Of a stretch of DNA of 64,000 bases, positions 23,828 to 36,500 are shown in pieces. The notes below the pieces were generated by a model. That model did no database searches. It was not told where the DNA came from and was given only the letters and a program-made list of their open reading frames with translations. The stretch is from NCBI GenBank assembly GCA_011800805.1, contig MPNW01000325.1, positions 5,548-69,547 of the forward strand, written 5' to 3'. Within the stretch, counting starts at the first letter, position 1; each line of letters opens with the position of its first letter. The position numbers and the translations under genes were made by a program. Source of the DNA: Hirudo medicinalis (Eukaryota > Annelida > Clitellata > Hirudinida > Hirudinidae).

Positions 23828-25221
23828 AAGCAGTTTGAAGGATTTCTATTTAATTGACGTTAATGCTACCAATTAAATATTTTAATCCTTTAAACTCAAT
23901 GATTTAAGCCCAGTTTTATGTTATTGAAATTTGTTGAAAACAGACATCATCAGATTTTGTCTTCCGTTTTTAACTTAACAGCTTCCGACGCCAGGGAGTT
24001 AGTTACACCCCCCCAGCAGCTGCACCTCCACTAGGGTGCACTCCCCTAAACAACAAGGAAACTAAATTCCAAGTGTTGTGGCATCAGAACGTTGATTGGT
24101 AAAACTTTCATCTGTGATTGTGATTGTCCAATGTCAGGCTCATCGAGTTTCAAAAGGAACAATACTGAATCCAGGAGATGTTGAGCATCAACGTCCATTA
24201 AAAGGCCAGATTTCTGCAGGACAGATTTTTGATCGTAAGAGTATTAAAACCCTTGCTTTGTGGACTCTTCCTTATTTATCATTGTCTAAGTTACTCTCCA
24301 GCTGGATATTGTATGTTGTAGTATGGTCGTAGTAGTATGTAGTATTTATAAAAACATAAATAAAGCGTCTTGCCTTACTGCAATACTGGGTTAGCATTTT
24401 TTTAATTTGTTCTTTTATTAAGAATATGTACATTGAAAGGAATAGTGTCTGAATTTACATTATCACTTGTTAGTTTTAATGTATCAGTTGTGCTTGGATA
24501 TGCAAAAGAAGAGCTAAAGCACGGGTCAATGGTCGGTGAAGTCTGTATGGGGGTGGTTGACCCCGGCTCTAGGTTAGCACTCCGCGATTACAAAATCCTG
24601 TATAACTCCCCGGTCGACACCACAAAAACTTCACACATCTGCGGTACATAGCAGACCACAGCTGGATAAGAACTAACCTGACGTTTTCAATAAGTTTTCA
24701 TTGTTTCTAAGACGTAGAATATAAACAAAACATTATAATTTAAAATGTATCAAAAATAAAAAATGTCTTCGTTGACAATCAAACTGTTGATCCTTTAAGA
24801 ATTAAATAACCAAACAAATCGTCACATAAAAAAAAATTCAGTTTCTAATTAAATTCATATAAAAGCTATGTAATGTCATGTAATAACAGTTGATATGATA
24901 TAAATTTTTTTCGGCTCCGTATCAATAGAAAACTTGTTTGTTTATATCTTAGCATGGCCTGATTAGGTTATTCTGAGGTTGTCCGGTGTTTCACGTCGCT
25001 TCAAAATTTCTTGTTACTTGGATTCGTCATCTGCTTGCGATACATTTTGTGAGTTGTTTATACATGAACGCATAGTTTAGTCGGTCCAACTCTGAGTTTC
25101 TCGAAGGTATTTTATCTTTATTTCTCGTTTAAGACTCTGAATGTAATTTTCTTTTATTGACGTATTTATTTGTTTTTAGAAGATTTAAGTTCTAGAATTG
25201 AAAGAAACTTCTTCATTTGCA
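23828..25221. other. Intergenic region before PDP
   Basis: No gene recognised. A GC-richer stretch at about 24520-24660 stands out against the AT-rich surroundings and may be a fragment of a dispersed repeat, but no family was recognised. The phosphatase transcript probably starts in the last few hundred bases; a GGTATTTT at about 25108 and a TTTTTAG at about 25180 could be the donor and acceptor of a 5' UTR intron. Confidence 0.45.
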
Positions 25222-26751
25222 ATGAGGATGATATTCTCAAGAACACTCGAAACAATGTGTAGTCTGCGAGCCCGAGGTCGGGCCATAAGCTGCATTCTTC
25301 TTTCGAGAAAGGAGACACTAAAACCAAATCGATTCTATCATGCATCAAGACAATCATACAAGCAAGAGGAGCCTTTTCCTCAAAGGTTGTCCCTTCCTGA
25401 GTCTTATGGATTTGTGCCTGTGCTCACTCCTTCTCAAGTCACATCTATTCTTACCACCAACCAGGCGTCGCATTCCTATCCATCTGGAGGAACAGTAAAG
25501 AAATTTGAAAGCTGCCAGTTGGCTGCCAACAATCCTCTTGAAGATAGGCGATCAGTTGGCAGGCTGCTCCAGACAGGTGGGCTCTTGTTTGGTGTTTTTG
25601 ATGGCCATGGAGGGGCTGCCTGTGCCCAGGCTGTGAGCGAACGTTTGTTTGACTACATTGCAATCGCTCTCCTTCCTCCTGAGTTACTTGAGCAGTACAG
25701 TCAGCTCATGAGGACTGACAATCCCATGCCATTGCTGGATTTGTACAAATTTCGAAATGATTACTTCAATGAGGATTTGGTGGAACTCTACAAGCAGAGC
25801 CTGCAGAAGTTTGTGGTGGAACAGCTCAGCACCAGTGGACTCGTTGATGACGAAGCGGATGAGATTGCCAACAGCATCATTGGTTTCCTGAAAGCGGCAT
25901 TTCTGAGACTGGATGATGACATTTCTTATGAGGCCATGCCCGATGGTGGGAAATGCAATGAAGATCTTTTGTCCATTGCCATGTCTGGCTCCTGTTGCTG
26001 TACAGTTCATATTTTGGGAAACACTCTGCATACTGCAAACATAGGAGATTGTCGGGCGGTGGTGGGTAGCCTTTCTCCCCATGGACGCTGGGAGGCGAAG
26101 GTTCTTACAGTCGACCACAATGTGGAGAATGAAAAGGAGGCCAAACGAATACATGATTCGCATCCGAAAAGTGAATGGAATTCTCTCATTCGAAACGGTC
26201 GTTTACTTTCTCAGCTGATACCTCTGCGTGCTTTCGGTGACGTACGTTTTAAATGGCCCGTCAAGGATCTCAAGACACTGGTCACTCTTCTCGGCAATAG
26301 CCCTTATGCCCAGAGCATAATTCCAAACCATTATTACACACCACCTTATCTCATTGCCAGACCAGAAGTCAAGTCATACCAGCTGACAGAGTCTGACCAA
26401 TTTGTTATCATAGCTTCTGATGGCCTATGGGAGATGCTTTCCAACGAGCAGGCTGTAGAAATTGTCGGAGATCACATAACGGGCAAGCTGGCCACGGACA
26501 AAGTGGTGAACACTGAGAAGATGGCCTTGAGGGAAATAAATCAGATTCTCAGAGAGAGGAAAAGGAGCGTCGCTCATAGAACGACAGATGCCAACGGGTC
26601 GGTCCATCTCCTCAGGCACGCACTGGGATTCGAACACAGAAAGGTGTCCGAGATGCTGACTTTCCCTCCTCACATCGCACGCTCCTATCGAGACGACATC
26701 ACCATCGTCGTTGCTTATATCGATCAAAATTACCTTGCCTCCGAGGATTAA
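25222..26751 (+). CDS. PDP1: Pyruvate dehydrogenase [acetyl-transferring] phosphatase, mitochondrial
   Basis: A single uninterrupted frame of 509 residues. The first ATG is 25222 (MRMIFSRTL); the frame is open further upstream but only to a TTG. The Arg/Ser-rich start, with no acidic residue in its first nine positions, suits a mitochondrial targeting peptide. The PP2C fold has its metal-binding motifs: VFDGHGG at about 124-130, NIGDCRAV at about 273-280, SDGLWE at about 399-404 and YRDDITIVV near the end. LPPELL after AVSERLFDYIAI, HPKSEW, RAFGDVRFKW and YHTPPYL-like HYYTPPYL are typical of PDP rather than of generic PP2C. The enzyme dephosphorylates the E1-alpha subunit of pyruvate dehydrogenase in the matrix and so activates the complex. 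The coding region has no intron, as in vertebrate PDP1/PDP2, while neighbouring genes here have many. Confidence 0.93.
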   Translation: MRMIFSRTLETMCSLRARGRAISCILLSRKETLKPNRFYHASRQSYKQEEPFPQRLSLPESYGFVPVLTPSQVTSILTTNQASHSYPSGGTVKKFESCQLAANNPLEDRRSVGRLLQTGGLLFGVFDGHGGAACAQAVSERLFDYIAIALLPPELLEQYSQLMRTDNPMPLLDLYKFRNDYFNEDLVELYKQSLQKFVVEQLSTSGLVDDEADEIANSIIGFLKAAFLRLDDDISYEAMPDGGKCNEDLLSIAMSGSCCCTVHILGNTLHTANIGDCRAVVGSLSPHGRWEAKVLTVDHNVENEKEAKRIHDSHPKSEWNSLIRNGRLLSQLIPLRAFGDVRFKWPVKDLKTLVTLLGNSPYAQSIIPNHYYTPPYLIARPEVKSYQLTESDQFVIIASDGLWEMLSNEQAVEIVGDHITGKLATDKVVNTEKMALREINQILRERKRSVAHRTTDANGSVHLLRHALGFEHRKVSEMLTFPPHIARSYRDDITIVVAYIDQNYLASED

Positions 26752-27151
26752 CATGATTGGTCTTGTTGAATCATGTTTGGTGTCGTTTAGTATTAACCGA
26801 GGCTAAGATTGTTGAGCTTTTATGTTTCAATCTCTGGTGTTTCTCAATGCCTGGGAAATTGCAAGACTTTTCTTCAATGACTAATCATTTGCTACTGAAT
26901 GGCAGTTTCTTCTCAGTTTGACTGGAAGATTTTGTTTTTGGTGGCTGACCAAGCACTTTTAAAGGTTTGGTTTCTTGGTTAGAGGCTACATTATGCTTGC
27001 CCGAATATTTATTTTGTTTAATTTTCCAGGATGGCGTTGATATCTTGGTGATTTTCGGACATAGAATTCGGTTGTACTTATAATACGATTTTCGAAAAGT
27101 ACTGAATATGGCTTTGAATTTGTTGATTTGTCGACAGAATATTGTTATTGG

Positions 27152-27157
27152 AATAAA
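27152..27157 (+). terminator. Poly(A) signal AATAAA of PDP gene
   Basis: AATAAA about 400 bp after the stop codon of the phosphatase; no other strong candidate lies closer. Confidence 0.55.
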
Positions 27158-27518
27158 ATGTTTTTTTTAGGGCTGAGATTGGGTAGAATTTGACACTTCA
27201 CGGAAGCGGTAAGTTAAGTCGCGTCACTCGTTATCTTTTGAGTGCTTGACGAAGTCTAAAACCAGAAATTCTCAATACAGAAATTAGCTCCCAAATTTTG
27301 TTGACTTGAGAGGTTAGTTTCTTAATTTGTCGTCTAAAATTACCGAAGTTCCCTCCATCCCGGTTTATGACGTCGACTGCGGCTCGGATTGCAACCGTTT
27401 CGTAAAAACATCAACAACTGGGATCAAAATACCATCTAAATTCCATAATTTAAAACATATTTTAATTTTTTACATTCCCTTTATTAATCTATTATAGCAG
27501 AATATTAATATCGCCGAT
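27158..27518. other. Short intergenic region before giant gene
   Basis: About 360 bp between the PDP poly(A) signal and the first predicted coding exon of the giant gene. It should contain that gene's promoter and 5' UTR. No specific motif recognised. Confidence 0.4.
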
Positions 27519-30500
27519 ATGCATCTGCCGGGGAATCAGTCGGAACTTGACCAGAGTAAGCGATGATGGCCTATGTGTTCAAGTGAAGTCTACTTTATGA
27601 TCTTACTTCTTTAGTTTTGACAACGATATTTTATTTACTCAACATCCATCTGGTAATGTTCATACTTGCATGTGTGGCTTTTGAAACGTTCTACAGTCTC
27701 CAATCTCTTGCTAGAGTTATTTCTCGGACGTCTGGCGAAGGTTAAACAGTAAAAGTTCTGTTCTTAATACTGTCAATATTTAAATAAAAGAATTTTTGTA
27801 GTTGTTATGAGAAATAGTTCCACCAACTTTGGTAATCACAATTCGACTGGTGGCAGATTGCTGGCTTGCCCTCGCTTTACCTGCAGACCTCGTTTCATGA
27901 AGTTTGTTACTCGAACATATTCAAACGGAGCGACAAATAGCGGCGAGAGAATGATTTCTAAGAACTCAATTCTGTTTCTAAGAGGTTCATTCATCTCTGT
28001 TCATGTAACTCCGATGTTCTTAGAGAATCGGGAAGGTTATTCAAAGAAAGAAATTGTCAAATATCATAATACCGATACCAACATTGCTATAAATGGTTAT
28101 GTTCACAACTGCGCCCGCTTCAGAAACAAAGTGAATTTCTACTTTAAAACATTCGAGATGTTTGGTGAACATTCAGGTGACTTTGTGCTTATCTTAAATA
28201 AATTAGATGGGATATATTCTTTGAAGATTCAGAATGATTTCAAAGTTTTCATTCAAAGAATGACTGGTACCAAAATAGGGTTTGCTAAGGACTACAAATG
28301 CAAGGCTGTTGTAGACTATTTCTCTACCCAGAATCAAAATGGCCTTTTATTACATCCAGTGGACAAACATGTACATAGAATAACTCAAAATAGTACTTCT
28401 AACAATCTGATGATTAAATCCTCCATTCCAGCTGCTCTCGCTAAATATTTTAAATCAAGCAACTTTACTATCGGACGTAATCAAATGTTATCTACTGGAG
28501 ATTTGGACATCAGAGAAAGATCAAGTGCTATTTGTAGCTCGATTTCAAGAAACCAAATTTTTAGTCCGCTGATTAATTTCTATCTATATGTAAAATATCT
28601 ATCTATATGTAATAGCCAAGGAAAAAATTCTGAAATTGGCAATGCTGAGAAATATTTCAAGAAAGATAACATGCCTCATTTTGCAGACAGAAGTAATGTT
28701 TCAACCCAACAGGATGTTAGGGTTACAATGAATTCAAACAAGACTTTTAGACATGGTTCTAATATCTTTGAAAGGAAGATCGAGAACTTTGCTCACTTCT
28801 TCCTTAGTGAACATTTGATTTGGCTCTTCCAGCAGCAAATGTACATTACTTGGCAGGTGATAAATGGATCTATTTCAGTTGTTACTCAATCAGAGTCTAG
28901 AAAGTTGAGGATTAGATCTTCTCTGGATTCTTTGGAGAATCACTTTCTATTACGATATTGTGAGCGTCAAAGTAAACGTAAAGATAACATTGGAAGTGAT
29001 CGTGGCGGTAAGATTTTCATTCTCGATTTATTAGTGTCATTAATGCTTTCATCAAAATTATTTTTAATACTTTTTTCCATAATATTTTATAGATTCTTTT
29101 GTTATCCGAATAACAAATAGTGATCTTGTCGGACACAGGTCCATGATAGTTCATTGTTTTCGTGGATTCTCATTTGTGCCTCTCTCAATACCCGGACTGT
29201 TTGATCACGAGAAAAAGTTAAGCAAATCTATGTGTCCATGTTACCTACAAATTAGAACAATTGCTTCCATCCCATTCACAACGTGGAACTTTGGAACTGA
29301 ATCTATTTTTGGCGGAGTATCATTTAATAATAACTCTGGATACAATTCTGATTTGAATACTGAAAGGAGACTATTTAGGAAAACTGAATTAGATAATGAG
29401 GAAGGATTGCTAAATATTAGAGGTAATACCTTGGCCGACATAATCGAGGAAGTCCCAGATGTTGACTGTTTTAGCAAAACCACACTGGCAAGCACGTGCG
29501 AGAAAATGAAAAAAGCTTCAGAGGAAATACGCAAGACATTTGCTGGCATAAACGACACTTCAAATAACATTGCCACCGTTATGGCTGGTTTGCCTAAAAT
29601 GGCTATCATCAATGGCAATTGTCAAGGCAGAAACATACATGTTTTCTGTCCAGAAACAGATGACTGCTACTTGAAGCCGTCTGATATACTATCTTTGCCT
29701 TCAAAGATGGTTACCGACACTGCGTTCCAATTTATTCCAATAAAATATCCATTGGTCGATGAATCATATGAATCGAATCAAATGTATCCTGGATTTCCGC
29801 TCGAAATGTTGCAACCTCAACTCATGTTTGCAGAATTACCCGAACTCAAGAAACGCTCACAAATTTATTTTAGAGATGCAAAGAAGCAGAAGTTGCAGGG
29901 CAACAATAAAGTATCACTTAAAAATTATGATCAACAAAACACGAAGAAATACGATGAATTGACCAATTCCAACTTGAACATTAGAGAACCTGCGGAGCAC
30001 ATTGTTGACTGCTGGTCTGATGACGGACAAAACAGGAAATATGTCAAGCATTCTTTTAATAAAAAATGTAAAGTCACACCTAGGAATAGGAAACCATCCC
30101 CGTGGAAATTATTTGGCAAAAGCAAACCAAAGGCCAAGGTCAAATGTCAAAAGCAATCTGAAAAAGAAGAAATTTTACGAAGAACTCTGAGCTGCACAGT
30201 GGACGGGAATGAAGAAAATTTTTCGGGCAATGATGAATACATTCCCATTCCTATTAAACTTACAAAGTTCTTTCATTCTTTGCCCGCGTGTGGCAGTCAA
30301 GGAACAAATAAAAGTAATTGGATTGGTGTCCATATGGACGATTTCGAAGATTCCAATTCTTGGGATTCTAAAATAAACCCTTTGGAATTCAATTGTGCCA
30401 CGAATATAAAGAAAATTATGAAAAAAAAGATCCATCACCCTGAACATCCGAATAAACCAGTCGCAAAACCGCGCAAGCAGAAATACATTGCAAAGGCAAG

Positions 30501-33500
30501 CGGGTATGAAATGGACACGAATTCTGAGTCCAGTTCTATCGCAAAGTCTGAATGTTCACGCCCACCGCTAGAAAAATATTATGCCAGAGAATCGTATCAT
30601 CCCAAAGATGAGAAGGCCTACAGATATTATCAACCTTCCAATCCGAGTCACTATCACAAAATAAAGAAGCCTTACCATGAACAAAATCGTAAGGGATGGC
30701 AAAACGTTCTCAAGAATTGTTTCAAACTTAAGGTTCATGGTTCTAGAGCTTATCTGGAACCTGTACAGAAAGAAAATGGAAAGAAAATCTATGACAGAGA
30801 AAGCATGACCTTCTTGAAAGTTCTTCCGCCGTCCGAGGAAGTCACAGAGTCTTACATGAAATCTGAATCGGTTGCTTCAAAGATATATCAAAATCATTCA
30901 AGTGAAGAATATCTTTTCAAGGAGCTTGTCAAAATTCCAGACGAATTTCTAAAGAAATCAGACCATCTATCCAAGCAAATAAATGTCGTGGAAAACCACG
31001 TTAGAAATCTTGAGAAGCTTCTTACCTATCAATACCATTCAGAACTCTCAGGTCAGTTGAACTTTAGTAAAACGGATGTTCCGTGCACTTCTTTGGATAA
31101 CAAAGCATCCAAAACATCGAATTCTGGTTTCAATATCACTCACCCAGTGAATCAAAAACTTCTGAATAAAATAGAACTAAGTCCGAACGATCCTTTGGAC
31201 CTGAAAGCATTCAATAGTCTGCAAAGTGGTGGTTTGGAGTTTTGTAAAAATATATCCGTACAAGAACTCCAGTCACTTTTTGATAACTATTTAGAGAAAC
31301 TTCAAAAAATCTGTATGACAACGGAGCATACAAAAGATATTTGCACTCTAATCTTGGATATCATTTCTAAGCCAGATTTTAAAAAAGTTAAACTTTCATC
31401 ATATGTCGATGAGACTATTTTCAAAAATGATCTCCTTGGATTGAGTAATGAAGTGACTTTGCCTCCTAAGAACATGCAAAGAAATAATCATTCCAGGGTA
31501 AGTGATACGACATTTGATTCCAGTGATCTCAACATCACATATTCAATTGTTGACTTTACAAAAACAGCTGACAAAGAAAATTCATCTTCTTTGTTGAGCA
31601 AAAATATTCAATCAAGTTTTAAATCTGATATTTTTAGAGATTACACGCTTAATAAGCTTTCACATAACAATAACACACCATTTCACAAGATAAAATATAC
31701 TAAGAAAGGGTCCGCATTTTCTCCAAAAAAAAGAACAAGTAATTCTAGACAGAGGAACAGGCATTACATTTTGAAATCATTCAAAATCAACGACGTGGAG
31801 AAGAGAGGAAAGTGGGTGTGCAGATCATGTTGTAATAATGATGACATCAACAATTCCAAATGTTACTCAGCCAAATGCTTGAAACACAGCAATCGCCAGA
31901 ATCTCCATCGCTTAGTTCATTCCGATTCAATGTTGCTGAAACCAAGAAATGAAAGTACGAGTTCTTTTGACAGTTTGTCGTCATGTCACGATGAATTGTG
32001 TTCAAGCAGTAATGAGAGATCGAGTTCTTGCAGTTCTGACAGTGGCTCAGAATGTCTTGATTCTTCATGCAGCAATGGCGCTAGATCAGAAAACAATGGT
32101 CCTCACAATACCAACTACTTTCCCAAGAGCCACTATTGCTATGTGTCTTGTTGCAAAACTGTCATTCCCTCTGAAAGAGTTTTTGGATCGCATAGCAATG
32201 CAAGCTCAGTTTCACGTGGATCAAGGATAAAAAGAAGGAGCTTTTTTGAGATTTCCATAAACAATCACAACAAGAAAATCGAGCACCCAACGAAAACCTC
32301 GCTTAATAACGGTAATCATACGCAAAATAAAAATCACATTTTGAACGAACAACACTCCGATGAATTTGGAATGTCTTGCGAGAACCAGAATAATGTATTT
32401 ACAAACAAATATGAAGTGGAAAACTTAGCAGTCTCGGAGCTGACAACTAAAGACACGAAATCTGATATTTCCGTTCCTACTGGAACATCTTTGTGGGCTG
32501 CCAAAAATCTTCCTAGCAAGAATTTGTATTTAAGTTTATCGGATATTCAGAAACTTGAAGAAGATGAAGATGATTCAAAGATTTGTGACTTTTTTGCTAA
32601 TGATTCGAAATCTTCATTTAAAATCAAGCCTGATTCTAGTAGCAGTTCGGCCTCAAGAAGAGAATCATTTTATTCAGCCATGTCTTGCAGCTCAAAAAAA
32701 TGTCCAGAAGTTAATTCAACTATTGATTCAGCCTCTAGTCTCGAAAATAATGACAGTGCCAGTTCAATGCTCAACTATGAAACCCTGACTTTCTATTCGA
32801 AACTGATATCACCTCCGCACAAATCATCTGTTTTCACCAATGCAAACTTTTTTAGAGAAAGTGAATTATTACCTCAGAGAACATTGAGCACTTATGAAAA
32901 TACAAAAGATAATTTCAAATTTAGAAATCCTCAGAAAATGCTTAAAAGGGGAAATAAATTGGGTTCGTTTGATTGGATCGTTGAGCAAAGAAAAGATTTT
33001 AATGTCAAAAATGGAGCTCCACCATTTGCAGCAGATGAAAGAAATGGCACTTCGGCGATTTCCTTGTCAAAAAAAATAGATGCATATACGCAACGTTTAG
33101 ATATTGATTCCATTCTTCTTAAGGATCGTCTTTGTAATTTTACAGAAATCCAAAGTATGCCTGAAAATGATTCCATGTTCTCAGTTAAAGAAGACATGAA
33201 TAATGTCGACGCCAGTGCACATTGTGCCCATGATGACCAAAACATCACTGAACCAATTGCTGATTTACATGGAAGTAACATGTTTTCATCGGCGGGAATG
33301 TTAGAAAGAGATGAGCAGATTTCAACTATTGAAAATAATCGCAAAAAAGATGACTCTTGGAGCCCCACACAATTCGAAACTATAACAGAGACCGTCATGT
33401 TACCACTTCTCAACAATTATTTTGGCGATGTAAAAACTACTTGTTATAGCGATGATCGTGATTTCACCGAGGCAATTGTTGAATCGGTTGGATTTGATAT

Positions 33501-36500
33501 AACTTCCTCAGCCGATGTCTCAGAAAGTAGCAGGCTATCGTCGAACATCGAATATATTCGCAAAAATGATGACATTTGGAATTCAGAAAAAAATTTTAAA
33601 ACCGTAGACAAATGTGAAATGTTGTCAGAAGAAAAAATCGATTTAGATGTAAATGCTCAGTATGCAGGCGATGATATAAACTGTTTCGAACCAAATTTTG
33701 AATCATTACAAACTATTTTGGTTTGTGGAACTTTCGATTCTGAACAAACGATTGGTTTTGAAGAAAACAGCATAAAAGAAACACCCACAAAATCTGACAT
33801 TTCATGTTCTCCAGATTTCATGATGCATAACAGTGTCATAAACACAGCTGGCACATGCGAACAAGTTACTGAAAACGTACAACATTATGAAATCCATGAA
33901 AGGGAGAAATTCAGTAATATTTCAAGCCATGAATTTATAAACTATTTCCAAACTCACTTTCCTAGTCCAGAAAAAGACGGAATTGGTGGAGGTGATTTAG
34001 AGGGGCAAAATAAACATGAACTGGACAATTCAAATAATACTGAGTTTCACTTGGATGCAGTCATCAGCAGTAGTCATGTTGAAGAGAATAACAAAATTAT
34101 AATAGACACCGATGAACCAGATATCAGGAGATCAAAAGATGATATTGCCGCCGTTGAAAAAACTGTAGATTTTCCAGCTATGATTCAATTGCCTGTAGAT
34201 GAACTGATTGTCTTTCAGAAAATGTCAAAAAATTTCAAAGACAATGTAGAGACCTACGACAGATTTTGCCCCTCCAATGAAAATAAAAGGGTGATTAATG
34301 TAGATGTTGGAGTTCAGCATTCAAATGATGACATTATTACTAAAGAATCTATCAATAACGAAGCAGTTGAATGCGATTTTGAAACAAAATTATGCAATGC
34401 AACTTTTCAAATATCAAGCAATGACAATTCTTGGTACGATCAACAGTCGCTTTTCAAATCAGAAGGCGAAGAAACTCTCATTTTGAAATCTGAAACTCAT
34501 CTCAGTCCATGTGAATTTAACGTTAATTTGAAAGTTCCCGACAAAACCCTTTTGGAAGAAAAAGATGAAATGTGCCTCACTGAAACAACTCTTTCAACAG
34601 CTGTCTGTTTAAGCAATAAAACGTTTATGCACGAGAAAGATGATTTCGAGAAGAATGAAAGCGATGAAAGGACTGTTTATAATGCCATGGATAATAGATT
34701 GGAAGCTGTTTCACTATATAAATCCAATATCGAGGCTGATGGAGTTATTCCATCATCAAACGGTGTTTCAAACGAATATCATGACAAAGATGGTCAACTA
34801 TCGCTTGTGAGAAGATTTTCTCACAATTCAGACGAAGAGAAAAGTTACTCTCTTGCGCCGAATAAGGACACAAACCCAACTGACATTGGGCAATGTGAAA
34901 TAACGATAAAAGAAGAGTCTGTTGATTCAAAAACTGATAACCTGGTAAGCATCAACAAATTCGATTTTCCCGGCGAATCTACAAAAGTTGAAGAAAGTTG
35001 CATCATTGAATCTGCTCAACCAGAAATTAATATGGCGACAGTAACAGAGTCCGGAAAATGTGATAAAGAGGAAATAACAGAAAATGAGGTTTTACCACGA
35101 AATGATATAAAAATAACTAAAGACAATCAATGTGCTATTGATATTTGCAAACCTATTGCTAAGTTGTACAAATCGAAATCCTTGTCGTTAGAAATTGAAA
35201 AACGTCAATTTGAGGAAAAACCGAGGTTAGAAAGCAATAAAAATCACGGAGCTGATGTTTTACTAGATGAAGCTGGGAAAAAAGTTTGCACTAAGGTCTC
35301 TTCTACTTCAATAAATTCAAGCTGGAACACACATTACGCTGAAAACTTGTGCGACCCAAGATCCATTCCAAAAACAGTCTGTGAGCAATCCGAAGTAGGT
35401 TTATTGTCTCTCGATAATGACTTTGGTTATAAAGAAATGGAACATGACAATTTACATGAGAGTGATAGGACCTGTGACATGGAAATAAATCTTGATTCCA
35501 AAGAAACATCCACAGAAATCACCGGAAGCCTCGAAGAAAATAACTTTTTGTCGCTCGTCAACGTAAAGAAAGCAGACCAGATTGAAAACGATTTCAAAAA
35601 ACATAGAGCGATTTTGCAAAGAGCCCGATCGAAGAAACTCTTTCTCGGCATCACTAGAAACGAAAGAATTCATCAAAGTAAAAAATGCCTCAAGGATTCA
35701 ATTCAACAGGAACGCAATCGTGAGTTGACCCTTTTTAATTTTAACTTCGACACTGGAAAGTTATATGAACAGGACGAAATGAAGTCGGAAATACTAGAAA
35801 TTGGCAGAGATCAGAGTTCACAAATTGACAAAAAAATAACTCACGGCCTCAAGCCGTTTGCCAAATGAAGTTCAATCATGCATTGAAAACTGTGGATGAA
35901 ACGAGATCTCCAATTCATCCGCTTACTGAATTTAAAAATTCACAAAATCGCGACACGACAAAACGGCCGTTAAGTTATAAACAGGTTCCAAACATAGTAT
36001 CTGACAGAATACATTCAAATTTTAAAGGAAGTCACAATTCATCTAAATGCAAGCATGATTCAGATAGGACATGTGATACTTCTGTGTCTCCGTGTGCACC
36101 CTCGAAATCAGGCCAAGAGATATCAGACGGCGAAGTAGAATGTTTCGATATGACGAAGCTGAACTTACATTCCCAAAAATTTATTAGAAAAAAGTTTAGG
36201 CGAGAGAAGTTGCACAGCGGATATGAACTATGCGATTCTTATCCTGTTGATAGAGTCCAGGCGCTTGAGGAAATGAATATGTTAACGATAAGTGACCTCC
36301 ATGACGATATTACACCAAGGAAATATGACGTAGCTTTTAAAAAATTTGAGAATAACCCAAAAACGAGGTGTGACCAGGCTTACAGGCGCTGGAAAGACAT
36401 ACAGAATGAAACTAGACTTCCTGTTAGAGAAAGTTCATCGCACAGTTGTTGGAAAGTGCCAGAAAAGTCACACATACTGCCAACGAAACAGCAAAAATGT

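Noticed and set aside
29241..29618. 125-codon hydrophobic minus-strand frame inside the giant gene
   Set aside because: A shadow of the long plus-strand frame; the plus strand is open for over 6 kb across it.
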